Below the pieces are notes generated by a model. That model had not been told where the DNA came from, did no database searches, and worked only from the letters and a program-made list of their open reading frames with translations. Shown here piece by piece: positions 17,815-24,637 of a DNA stretch of 64,000 bases. Every line of letters starts with the position of its first letter. Within the stretch, counting starts at the first letter, position 1. This DNA is from Amycolatopsis sp. WAC 01376 (lineage in GTDB: Bacteria; Actinomycetota; Actinomycetes; Mycobacteriales; Pseudonocardiaceae), in the NCBI RefSeq assembly GCF_003947415.1, contig NZ_QHKL01000001.1, forward strand, positions 1,674,001-1,738,000. The letters run 5' to 3'. A program made the translations under genes and the position numbers.

Positions 17815-19503
17815 TCACGACGGGATCATGAACTCCAGCACGGTCGCCTGCAGCAGCGCGATGACCCCGACCACGGCGGTCAGCGCGACCGACCACAGGA
17901 ACGTCTGCCGCAGCAGCGCGCCTTCCTTCCCGGACTGCCCGATCGCGGTGGCGCCGATGGACAGGTTCTGTGGCGAGATCATCTTGCCCATCACGCCGCC
18001 GGAGGTGTTCGTGGCACCGGCGAGGATCGGGTCGACGTGCAGTTGCTGCGCGGAAATCACCTGCATCGGCCCGAAGAGACTGTTCGTCGACGCGTCCGAT
18101 CCGGTGAGGAAGACGCCCAGCCAGCCGATGTAGGCGGAGAACAACGGGAACAGCACCCCGGTGGTCGCCAGCGCGAGACCGAGGGTCTGCGTCGCACCCG
18201 AGTAGTTCATGACGAACGCGATCGCGAGGATCATGAAGATCGTCGCCAGCGCCCACCGCATCTGGTGCAGTGTCCGGCGGTAGGTGGCCAGCAGCAGCCC
18301 CGGTTTCGCGCCCATCGCGAAGCCTGCCACGATCGCCGCGATCAGGGCCACGGTTCCTGGCGAGTAAAGGAAATCGACGGTCAACGTCGCCGCGTACGGG
18401 GTGTCCTTCGGCGTGATCGGCGCGTGCTGGACGACCTCCTTGTGCAGCCCCGGCCATGCGAACACCCAGTCGGCCTTGTGCAGCAGCTTCGTCAGGTCCA
18501 GCCATTCGGGCAGGTTCTTGAAGATCGTGCCGATCCGGGAAAGGAAGATCGCCGCGATCAGGACGATGTACGGCGCCCACGCGTGCAGCGCGCCTCGCCC
18601 GGCTTTCGCCGCGCCGAGACTCGCCCCGGCCTTCACCGGCTCTTCGCCGTCGAAACGCCAAACCGCCGACGGCTGCCAGAAGCGTGTCAGTATCCACAGC
18701 GAGGCCATCGCGGCGAGCGCGGCGACGACGTCGACGAGGCTCGGGCTGATGAAGTTCGAGGTGACGAACTGCATGACCGCGAACGAAAGGCCCGCGGTGA
18801 GCACGGCGGGCCAGACCTCGATCATCCGTTTCCAGCCCGCGAGGACCACGATCAGGAATCCGGGGATGATCAGCGCCAGAAAGGGCAGCTGGCGCCCGAC
18901 CATCGACGAGAACAGTTCCGTCGCCTGTTCCTGTTTCATGTCGAGGATCGGCGCGGTCAGCCTGCCGAGCACGATCAGCGGATTGCCGAGGCCACCGAAC
19001 GCGACCGGCGCGGTGTTCGCCAGTAACGCGAGCACGACCGCCTTCACCGGCGGGAAACCGAGTGCGGCCATCATCGCCGCGGTGATCGCGATCGGCGAGC
19101 CGCCGCCCGCGATCCCCTCCAGCAGCCCGCCGAACCCGAACGCGATCAGCAACGCCTGGAGGCGGCGGTCCTCACTGAATCCGGCGAGGACCGCCTTGAT
19201 GTCGTCGAATCGTCCGGTCGCGATGGTGACGTTGTGGAAGTACACGGCGTGGAACGCGATCCAGGCCACCGACCACACCCCGAACACGAGGCCCATGGCC
19301 GCGGAATCGAAGGCGAGCCCGGCGGGCATGCGGTACAGCAGTACCGCGACCAGCAGCGCGGTGATCAGCGCCAGCGCCGCCGAGAGCCGCGCCGATCGGC
19401 GCAGGACTCCCAGCGTCACCAGCAGCACGACGATCGGCAACGCCGCCAGCGCCGCGGACAGCCACAGCCCGCCCGCCGGCTGGTAGTCCTGGACCCAGCC
19501 CAC
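17815..19503 (-). CDS. lctP: L-lactate permease (LctP/LldP family)
   Basis: The 562-residue membrane protein has about 13 hydrophobic segments and family signatures such as GFGGLLEGIAGGGSPIAITA, LGFPPVKAVVLALLANTAPV, FGGLGNPLIVLG and FLTGSDASTNSLFG, all typical of LctP carriers that import lactate (and glycolate) with protons. The GTG start at 19503 lies one base after the IclR stop codon, and its ribosome-binding site AAAGGGG is inside the IclR gene, so the two form a tight operon. No lactate dehydrogenase gene is adjacent. The IclR protein probably controls this permease. Confidence 0.92.
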   Translation of the reverse strand: MGWVQDYQPAGGLWLSAALAALPIVVLLVTLGVLRRSARLSAALALITALLVAVLLYRMPAGLAFDSAAMGLVFGVWSVAWIAFHAVYFHNVTIATGRFDDIKAVLAGFSEDRRLQALLIAFGFGGLLEGIAGGGSPIAITAAMMAALGFPPVKAVVLALLANTAPVAFGGLGNPLIVLGRLTAPILDMKQEQATELFSSMVGRQLPFLALIIPGFLIVVLAGWKRMIEVWPAVLTAGLSFAVMQFVTSNFISPSLVDVVAALAAMASLWILTRFWQPSAVWRFDGEEPVKAGASLGAAKAGRGALHAWAPYIVLIAAIFLSRIGTIFKNLPEWLDLTKLLHKADWVFAWPGLHKEVVQHAPITPKDTPYAATLTVDFLYSPGTVALIAAIVAGFAMGAKPGLLLATYRRTLHQMRWALATIFMILAIAFVMNYSGATQTLGLALATTGVLFPLFSAYIGWLGVFLTGSDASTNSLFGPMQVISAQQLHVDPILAGATNTSGGVMGKMISPQNLSIGATAIGQSGKEGALLRQTFLWSVALTAVVGVIALLQATVLEFMIPS

Positions 19504-19504
19504 C

Positions 19505-20287
19505 TCAGCCCCTTTGCGCGCGGACGTAACCCAGCCGGAGTGAAAGCGCGGCGGCGGTCCCGGCCACCGTCGCGCCCAGTTCGTCGGTGCGGCGGAGCAC
19601 CCGGCCCGCCGGGCCCGCGATGCTGATCGCGGCGATCGGCCGTCCGGTGTGGTCGCGGACGGCGGCGGCCACGCAACCGACGTCCGGTTCGTTTTCGACG
19701 TCGTCCACGGCCCAGCCGCGGCGGCTCGTCCTCGCCAGGTCGTCGAGCAGCCGGACCGGATCGTTGATCGTCTTGAGCGTGAGACTGTCGAGTTTCATCC
19801 GGCGGATGCGTTCGACGCGGTCCTGTTCGGGCAGTGCCGCCAGCCACGCCTTGCCCAGCGACGTCGCGTGCTGCGGACGGCGGGTGCCGAGACGGCAGGC
19901 GAGGGTGACGGCGTTGGCGCTGCGTTCGGTGGCGACGTAGACCATCGTGTCGTTGTCCGGGACGGCGAGGTACGTCGTCTCGCCGCTCCGCTCGGCGAGC
20001 GACGCGAGATAGCGCGGCGCGCAGCGGTGGAGATCGGTCGCCGCCATCGCGCGGGCGCCGAGTTCGACCAGCCGGGTGCCGAGCCGCACGCGGCCGGTGG
20101 CGCGATCGGCTTCGAGGTATTCGAGGTTCTTGAGGGTGCCGACGATGCGGTACGCCGCGCTCCGGGAGAGACCCAGAGCTCGTGCGATCGCGTTGGTGGA
20201 AATCTCCTGGTTCTTGCCGACGTGCTCGAGAACCGCTAGTCCGCGCTCGAGTGTGCCACTGGAATCCAGGCCTCGTGGTGTGCCCAC
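19505..20287 (-). CDS. IclR-family transcriptional regulator
   Basis: The protein (260 residues from the chosen start) has an N-terminal winged HTH (TLERGLAVLEHVGKNQEIST, NAIARALGLSRSAAYRIVGT) and an IclR effector domain with TTYLAVPDNDTMVYVA, RPQHATSLGKAWLAAL and CVAAAVRDHTGRPIAAISIAGP. GTG 20287 is preceded by a GGAGGGG ribosome-binding site and is chosen over ATG 20326. It is cotranscribed with the lactate permease and probably represses it. A CCGCTAAGCGG palindrome lies 46 bp upstream of the start. Confidence 0.88.
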   Translation of the reverse strand: MGTPRGLDSSGTLERGLAVLEHVGKNQEISTNAIARALGLSRSAAYRIVGTLKNLEYLEADRATGRVRLGTRLVELGARAMAATDLHRCAPRYLASLAERSGETTYLAVPDNDTMVYVATERSANAVTLACRLGTRRPQHATSLGKAWLAALPEQDRVERIRRMKLDSLTLKTINDPVRLLDDLARTSRRGWAVDDVENEPDVGCVAAAVRDHTGRPIAAISIAGPAGRVLRRTDELGATVAGTAAALSLRLGYVRAQRG

Positions 20288-20332
20288 TTCGCCCCTCCGT
20301 TGGACCGGGGTACCGATGATCGGCACCTGTTT

Positions 20333-20343
20333 CCGCTAAGCGG
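20333..20343. promoter_or_regulatory. Candidate IclR operator
   Basis: CCGCT-A-AGCGG inside TTTCCGCTAAGCGGGTT is a short palindrome upstream of the IclR-lctP operon. Many actinobacterial IclR proteins recognise pseudo-palindromes of the TTCCGC..GCGGAA kind, so autoregulation at this site is plausible. Confidence 0.4.
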
Positions 20344-20521
20344 GTTCGGACGTTAACAGCTCGGCCCGACGTTGGGAAGGTTTCTTAACAAAGTGGCTAC
20401 CGGACAAGTTTTCCCTGTTCGGGGCGGTTCGGTCAAGATCACCGGTTCGGCCCAATCCGTTCGGCGGGTTCCGATTCGGCGTATGACTTCAGGGGTCATT
20501 TTTCTGTTCACGGACATGAAA

Positions 20522-20553
20522 GAACCCTCGCCGGAAAATCGCGGCGAGGGTTC
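20522..20553 (-). terminator. Rho-independent-type terminator of the CoA-binding protein gene
   Basis: GAACCCTCGCCG (20522-20533) and CGGCGAGGGTTC (20542-20553) are a perfect 12-bp stem with an 8-base loop. On the minus strand it follows the stop codon at 20570 by 16 bases and is trailed by TTTCATG. Confidence 0.7.
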
Positions 20554-20569
20554 GGCCCGGAGTACGTTT

Positions 20570-20977
20570 CTAACGCACCGACAGATTCGCGACCGCTCGG
20601 ACGACGGCCGTGCAGCGGTCTTCGACATAGGCCAGACCGCCTTCTTCGGCGATCCGACGGGACTCGGCGGAGACGATGCCCTGTTGCAGCCAGAGCGCCT
20701 TGGCGCCGATCGCGACGGCCTGTTCGGCGATCGGCGGGGTGTCTTCGGCCGGGCGGAAGACGTCGACCAGGTCGACCGGCTCCGGGATGTCGGTGAGGGA
20801 GCGGTAGACCTTTTCGCCCAGCAGCTCGTCGGCCGAAGGGTGGACGGGGATGATCCGGAACCCGTGTGCCTGCAGTACGGCGGCGACCCCGTGCGAGGCC
20901 TTGGCCGGATCACGGCTCAGCCCCACGACGGCGATCGTGTTCGATCCGGCGAGGATCTCGGTGGCGCGATCGGTCAT
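20570..20977 (-). CDS. CoA-binding domain protein (YccU-like)
   Basis: The 135-residue protein is a single Rossmann-like CoA-binding domain: NTIAVVGLSRDPAKASHGVAAVL, FRIIPVHPSADELLG, VDLVDVFRPAEDTPPIAEQA and ALWLQQGIVSAESRRIAEE. These small YccU/YneT-type proteins bind CoA in vitro, but their role is not known. ATG 20977 gives the family-length protein (typically ~135-140 residues); the extension to 21070 is into unlike sequence. It is followed by a good terminator and preceded by a repeat-rich gap, so it is monocistronic. Confidence 0.87.
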   Translation of the reverse strand: MTDRATEILAGSNTIAVVGLSRDPAKASHGVAAVLQAHGFRIIPVHPSADELLGEKVYRSLTDIPEPVDLVDVFRPAEDTPPIAEQAVAIGAKALWLQQGIVSAESRRIAEEGGLAYVEDRCTAVVRAVANLSVR

Positions 20978-20990
20978 ACCCGGTTCAACG

Positions 20991-21013
20991 ACGGCGGGCG
21001 GCCGTGAATTCCT
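20991..21013. repeat. 23-bp direct repeat, left copy
   Basis: A 23-base sequence beginning ACGGCGGGCGGCCGTGAATT and ending CCT recurs exactly at 21224-21246. The two copies bracket the 21-bp-period inverted array. The right copy overlaps the stop codon of the gene ending at 21245. Confidence 0.8.
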
Positions 21014-21060
21014 GCTGAGGTACGGAGGCGTTCCAGTACCGGCGATTTCACGTGACTGAC

Positions 21061-21200
21061 CGGACGACACGCGTGATCAGGCGGACGACACGCGTGATCA
21101 GGCGGACGACACGCCCTGCGGCCGAGGTCCGCCTCGAGTCGTCCGCGTGATCACGCGTGTCGTCCATCCGAACACGTGTGTCGTCCGCCTGATCACGTGA
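21061..21200. repeat. Head-to-head array with 21-bp period (array 1)
   Basis: GGACGACACGCGTGATCAG occurs in tandem with a 21-bp period at 21062, 21083 and (shortened) 21104, followed after a GC-rich stretch by inverted units GTGATCACGCGTGTCGTCC and GTGTGTCGTCCGCCTGATCA up to about 21198. The whole can fold into one long cruciform. It lies in the gap between the CoA-binding protein gene and the hypothetical gene ending at 21245. Confidence 0.75.
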
Positions 21201-21223
21201 AACGGTCAGGACATACCTGAGCC

Positions 21224-21246
21224 ACGGCGGGCGGCCGTGAATTCCT
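21224..21246. repeat. 23-bp direct repeat, right copy
   Basis: Exact second copy of the sequence at 20991-21013. Together the pair encloses about 210 bp that contains the 21-bp-period array, as if the array had been duplicated in or inserted with its flank. Confidence 0.8.
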
Positions 21247-21817
21247 AGAGTTTCCAGAGCCGCAGGCCGCGCACCCGGTACACCGGCCAGACGACGTGCC
21301 AGGCGCGGCGCCGCAGGAACACCGTCGAACAGGTCAGGACGCTGCGCGCGGACGTCGTCGCGACGTCGTGGCGGTCCGGCCAGCTCTCGCCGTGCCGCCC
21401 GGCGGCGATCCGGAAGACGTTGACCAGGCCGCGGCCCTGCAGATCGAACTTCGCGCCGGTGTCGCCGGAATCGGGGGTCAAGGAAGCGATCTCCTGGCCG
21501 AACGCGGCCGCGGGCGCCGGTCCCGCGTCGGCGGGGAGGTCACCGATGGTCGAGGAGACGGCCTTGCCGTAGAGACGGCGGGTGTAGCGCTGGAGTAGCA
21601 GCCGCTCCCACAGTGGCAGGACACGGCGGTGCTTGAGCAGCGCCGAACACTCCGCGTGCCCGATGGCGAAGATGTCGGTCAGCTCGTCGTAGGCGTTGTG
21701 CGCGGTGGGCTCGTTGAGGTGCACCCGCACCTCGTAACGGATGCGCGCGGTGAGCTCGTCGAGCTCTTCGCGGCGGTCGATCCTGGCCTTCGCCCGTGAG
21801 AGCTTCCAATCGGACAT
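21245..21817 (-). CDS. Hypothetical protein, 190 residues
   Basis: I do not recognise this protein. It begins MSDWKLSRAKARIDRREELD, is rich in charged residues in its first half (helical, with ARIRYEVRVHLNEPTAHNAYDE and HAECSALLKHRRVLPLWERL), has a small alanine/proline-rich centre, and ends with a basic, tryptophan-containing tail (RRRAWHVVWPVYRVRGLRLWKL, quoted in part). There is no signal peptide and no obvious membrane helix. It is divergent from the hydratase pair at 21948 and its stop codon falls in the 23-bp direct repeat. Codon bias in third positions is normal for the window, which supports coding. Confidence 0.65.
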   Translation of the reverse strand: MSDWKLSRAKARIDRREELDELTARIRYEVRVHLNEPTAHNAYDELTDIFAIGHAECSALLKHRRVLPLWERLLLQRYTRRLYGKAVSSTIGDLPADAGPAPAAAFGQEIASLTPDSGDTGAKFDLQGRGLVNVFRIAAGRHGESWPDRHDVATTSARSVLTCSTVFLRRRAWHVVWPVYRVRGLRLWKL

Positions 21818-21947
21818 GGGAGCAGGCTAGGTGATGATCGGGGTCGTGCGAGACCCTTTCGGCCTAATCTGTTCGTACCGGCCAGTGGAACGGCCGTCTT
21901 GTGCGGGCACTGGTGACGCGGGAGAGTCCGACTGTCGGAAGGAGCCC

Positions 21948-22745
21948 ATGGACGCCAGCACGCTGCAGGAGGCCGCGGCCGCGCTGCTCAGCGCGTACGA
22001 GACCGGCAAGCCGATCGCGCCCCTCATCGAGACGTATCCCGCCGCGACCTTGGAGGACGCGTACCGCATCCAGCAGCGGCTCGTCCACCATTGGGCCGAA
22101 CGCGGCGACGGTGTGCGCGGGCACAAGGTCGGCCTCGCGTCCGCCGCCATGCAGCGGCAGATGGGCGTCGACCAGCCCGACTACGGCCATCTGACCGGTT
22201 CGATGTTCCACCTCGAACATCAGCCGATCCCGATCGGCGGGTTCCTGCAGCCGAAGATCGAACCGGAGATCGCGTTCGTGCTCGGCTCGCGGCTGTGCGG
22301 CCCAGGGGTCACGGTGGCGGACGCGCTGCGGGCGGTGGACTTCGTCGTCCCGGCGCTGGAGATCGTCGATTCCCGCATCCAGGACTGGAAGATCAGCATC
22401 GTCGACACCATCGCGGACAACGCGTCCTCCGGTGGGGTCGTCCTCGGCAGCAGGCCGACCGCGATCGGCGACGTCGACCTGCGGCTGGTGGGCTGTGTCC
22501 TGCACCAGAACGGTGAGGTCGCGGCCACCGGTGCCGGCGGCGCGGTGCTCGGCTCGCCGGTGAACGCGCTGGTGTGGCTCGCGAACACGATCGGGCCGCT
22601 CGGCGTCGCGCTGGAACCGGGGCACGTCGTGCTGCCGGGCTCGATGACACGCGCGATCCCGGTGAGCCCCGGCGACACCGTGGTCGCGACGATGGCGGGG
22701 CTCGGCAGTGTCACCGCGAAGTTCTCCGGGGAGGAGCGGCCGTGA
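21948..22745 (+). CDS. 2-keto-4-pentenoate hydratase-like protein (MhpD/DmpE family)
   Basis: The 265-residue protein belongs to the hydratase/decarboxylase branch of the FAH superfamily: GHKVGLASAAMQRQMGVD, the metal-binding PKIEPEIAFVLG (two glutamates) and LEIVDSRIQDWKISIVD (third glutamate), ending in GSVTAKFSG. These enzymes hydrate 2-hydroxypenta-2,4-dienoate in meta-cleavage pathways. ATG 21948 has an AAGGAG ribosome-binding site 6 bases upstream. The next gene, a paralogue, overlaps by 4 bases (GTGA), so they are translationally coupled. No ring-cleavage dioxygenase is adjacent. Confidence 0.85.
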   Translation: MDASTLQEAAAALLSAYETGKPIAPLIETYPAATLEDAYRIQQRLVHHWAERGDGVRGHKVGLASAAMQRQMGVDQPDYGHLTGSMFHLEHQPIPIGGFLQPKIEPEIAFVLGSRLCGPGVTVADALRAVDFVVPALEIVDSRIQDWKISIVDTIADNASSGGVVLGSRPTAIGDVDLRLVGCVLHQNGEVAATGAGGAVLGSPVNALVWLANTIGPLGVALEPGHVVLPGSMTRAIPVSPGDTVVATMAGLGSVTAKFSGEERP

Positions 22746-23503
22746 GCCTTGACGTGCGGGAGGCGGCGGAAGCGCTGCTGTCCGGGGAAGAACGCGAGCC
22801 GCTGACGGATTCGTGGCCCGCTTTGGACGTCGAAACCGCGTACGCGATCCAGGACGAGGCGCTCCGGCTCAGGCTGGAACGCGGCGAGACGCTCATCGGG
22901 GTCAAGCTGGGCTTGACCTCGCAGGCGATGCGACAGCGGATGGGGATCGACACGCCGTTGCTCGCCTGGCTGACCGACGCCATGGTCCTGCCCGCCGGTG
23001 TCCCGGTGCCCTCGCTGATCCACCCGCGTGCGGAGCCCGAGCTGGTTTTCGTGCTGGGTGAACGACTTTCGGGCCCCGGCGTGACCGCGGCGACCGCGAT
23101 GACGGCGGTGAGCCGGGTCCACGGCGGCATCGAGATCGTCGACAGCCGCTACCGTGACTATCGGGGAAAGCTGCCGGACGCCGTGGCGGACAACGGTTTC
23201 TCCGCGTACTTCACGCTGGGCCCGGTCGGCGTCGATCCGTCCACAGTGGACCTTTCGCTGGAGGCGGCGCTTCTGGAGGTCGACGGCGCCATCGTCGACA
23301 CCGCCACCGGTGCGGCCGTGCAGGGCCATCCGGCGGAAGCACTGGCGCTGGCGGCCAACACCCTCGGCGCCCGTGGGCTCGCGCTGGAGCCCGGCTGGAT
23401 CGTGCTCACCGGCGGGATGACCGACGCCGTCGACCTTCGCCCGGGTTCACGGGTGGCGGCGCACTTCTCGCATCTGGGCTCGATCACGCTCGCCGGGTCT
23501 TGA
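22742..23503 (+). CDS. 4-oxalocrotonate decarboxylase / hydratase-like protein (DmpH/MhpD family)
   Basis: The 253-residue protein is a paralogue of its upstream neighbour, with GVKLGLTSQAMRQRMGIDTP, the metal-binding PRAEPELVFVLG and GIEIVDSRYRDYRGKLPD, and a C-terminal SHLGSITLAG. All three predicted metal-ligand glutamates are kept. In meta-cleavage operons a hydratase and an oxalocrotonate decarboxylase of this same fold work as a complex, so the pair here may form such a complex; sequence alone does not say which is which. The GTG start overlaps the previous stop by 4 bases. The 3' end overlaps the converging hydrolase gene by 20 bases. Confidence 0.8.
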   Translation: MSLDVREAAEALLSGEEREPLTDSWPALDVETAYAIQDEALRLRLERGETLIGVKLGLTSQAMRQRMGIDTPLLAWLTDAMVLPAGVPVPSLIHPRAEPELVFVLGERLSGPGVTAATAMTAVSRVHGGIEIVDSRYRDYRGKLPDAVADNGFSAYFTLGPVGVDPSTVDLSLEAALLEVDGAIVDTATGAAVQGHPAEALALAANTLGARGLALEPGWIVLTGGMTDAVDLRPGSRVAAHFSHLGSITLAGS

Positions 23504-24374
23504 CGTCGGCGCGGTCGGCCGTGCGGACCAGTCCGCGCGTCAACCGCGGCCAGATCGCCCGCGGCAGGTCGTGCCCCATCCCCGGCACGATGTCCACTTC
23601 GGACTCCCGCAGCGCGCGGGCCGTCGCCCGGCCGCCGGAAACGTGCACGAGCGGATCCTTCGAACCGTGCACGACGAGCGCGGGCATGTCGAGTTTCCGC
23701 AACGCGCGGAAGCGATCCCGGCTCGAAACGACGGCAGCCAGCTGCCGCGCCGTCCCGCCGGGATTCACGCCGCGATCGAACGACCGCTCCGCGCGCTCAC
23801 GCATCCGCGCCTCGTCGAACGGGTAACCGGGCGAGCCGATGACGCGGAAGGTGCGCACCAAGGACTCGACGTACTGCGCACGATCACGCGGAGGCGCCGA
23901 AAGCAGCATCGCCATCGCCTTGGCGCTCGGCCGCCCGACGAACCGGTTGCCGGTGGTCGACATGATCGAGGTCAGCGAACGCACCCGCGACGGATACTCG
24001 ATGGCCAGGGTCTGCGCGACCATCCCGCCCATCGACGCGCCCACGACATGTGCGCTCTCGACGCCGAGTTTCGTCAGCAGTCCGGCGGCGTCGCCCGCCA
24101 TGTCCGCCAGGGAGTACGGCGCCGTGCGCAGGGCGTACGCGAGCGGCAGGCTCGCCCGCCCGGTCATCCGGCTGGACCGGCCGGCGTCCCGGTTGTCGTA
24201 GCGGATGACGAAGAACCCCTCGGCCGCGAGGTTCTCGCAGAGCTCGTCGTCCCACCAGATCATCTGCGAGGCCAGGCCCATGATCATCAGCAACGGCCTG
24301 CCGTCCGGCGAACCGAACGTCTCGTGGCACAGCTCGACGCCGTTCACTTCGGCGATCATCTCCGGCATCAGCAC
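23484..24374 (-). CDS. Alpha/beta hydrolase
   Basis: The 296-residue protein has the canonical fold: LLMIMGLASQMIWWDDELCE (oxyanion and cap entry), FFVIRYDNRDAGRS, the nucleophile elbow VVGASMGGMVAQTLA (Ser in GASMGG), the acid in HGSKDPLVHVSGG and the histidine in GMGHDLPRAIW. This is the RdmC/aclacinomycin methylesterase-like or proline-iminopeptidase-like group often annotated simply as hydrolase. Substrate is unknown. It runs convergently to the hydratase pair, with a 20-bp overlap. Start may be ATG 24374 or 24368. Confidence 0.85.
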   Translation of the reverse strand: MLMPEMIAEVNGVELCHETFGSPDGRPLLMIMGLASQMIWWDDELCENLAAEGFFVIRYDNRDAGRSSRMTGRASLPLAYALRTAPYSLADMAGDAAGLLTKLGVESAHVVGASMGGMVAQTLAIEYPSRVRSLTSIMSTTGNRFVGRPSAKAMAMLLSAPPRDRAQYVESLVRTFRVIGSPGYPFDEARMRERAERSFDRGVNPGGTARQLAAVVSSRDRFRALRKLDMPALVVHGSKDPLVHVSGGRATARALRESEVDIVPGMGHDLPRAIWPRLTRGLVRTADRADVKTRRA

Positions 24375-24400
24375 AGTGTGACCGGCGGCGGCGAAAACGG

Positions 24401-24592
24401 CTACGCGTCTTCGATGTGAACAGCCTGACTCTCCGGCCCGGCTGCTCGCTGCGTGCCTTCGTCTTCGGCGATCTCTTCCGGCTCGGTGTCGCCCGGCTCG
24501 CCGCCGTCGGGCCTGCTGAGCTGGACGGCCTCCTCGGACGCGTCGGCGGGGCTGGGGCCGTCGGCTGCTTCGCGGTCTTCCTGGTCGGACAT
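24401..24592 (-). CDS. Small acidic disordered protein
   Basis: The 63-residue product begins MSDQEDREAADGPSPADASE and is dominated by Asp, Glu, Ser, Pro and Gly, with no hydrophobic core, so it is probably intrinsically disordered. GGAGG six bases before ATG 24592 is a strong ribosome-binding site and the main reason to call it. It lies 26 bp before the downstream hydrolase and 45 bp after the ABC exporter, all on the minus strand, so it may belong to one transcript. I cannot assign a function. Confidence 0.55.
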   Translation of the reverse strand: MSDQEDREAADGPSPADASEEAVQLSRPDGGEPGDTEPEEIAEDEGTQRAAGPESQAVHIEDA

Positions 24593-24637
24593 GCTTCCTC
24601 CGCTGGATCGGGGCTTTCTCACCGACCGGTTACCCGC

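Noticed and set aside
21061..21200. Insertion-sequence remnant between 23-bp direct repeats
   Set aside because: No transposase fragment or IS-like terminal structure; the direct repeats are longer than typical target duplications.
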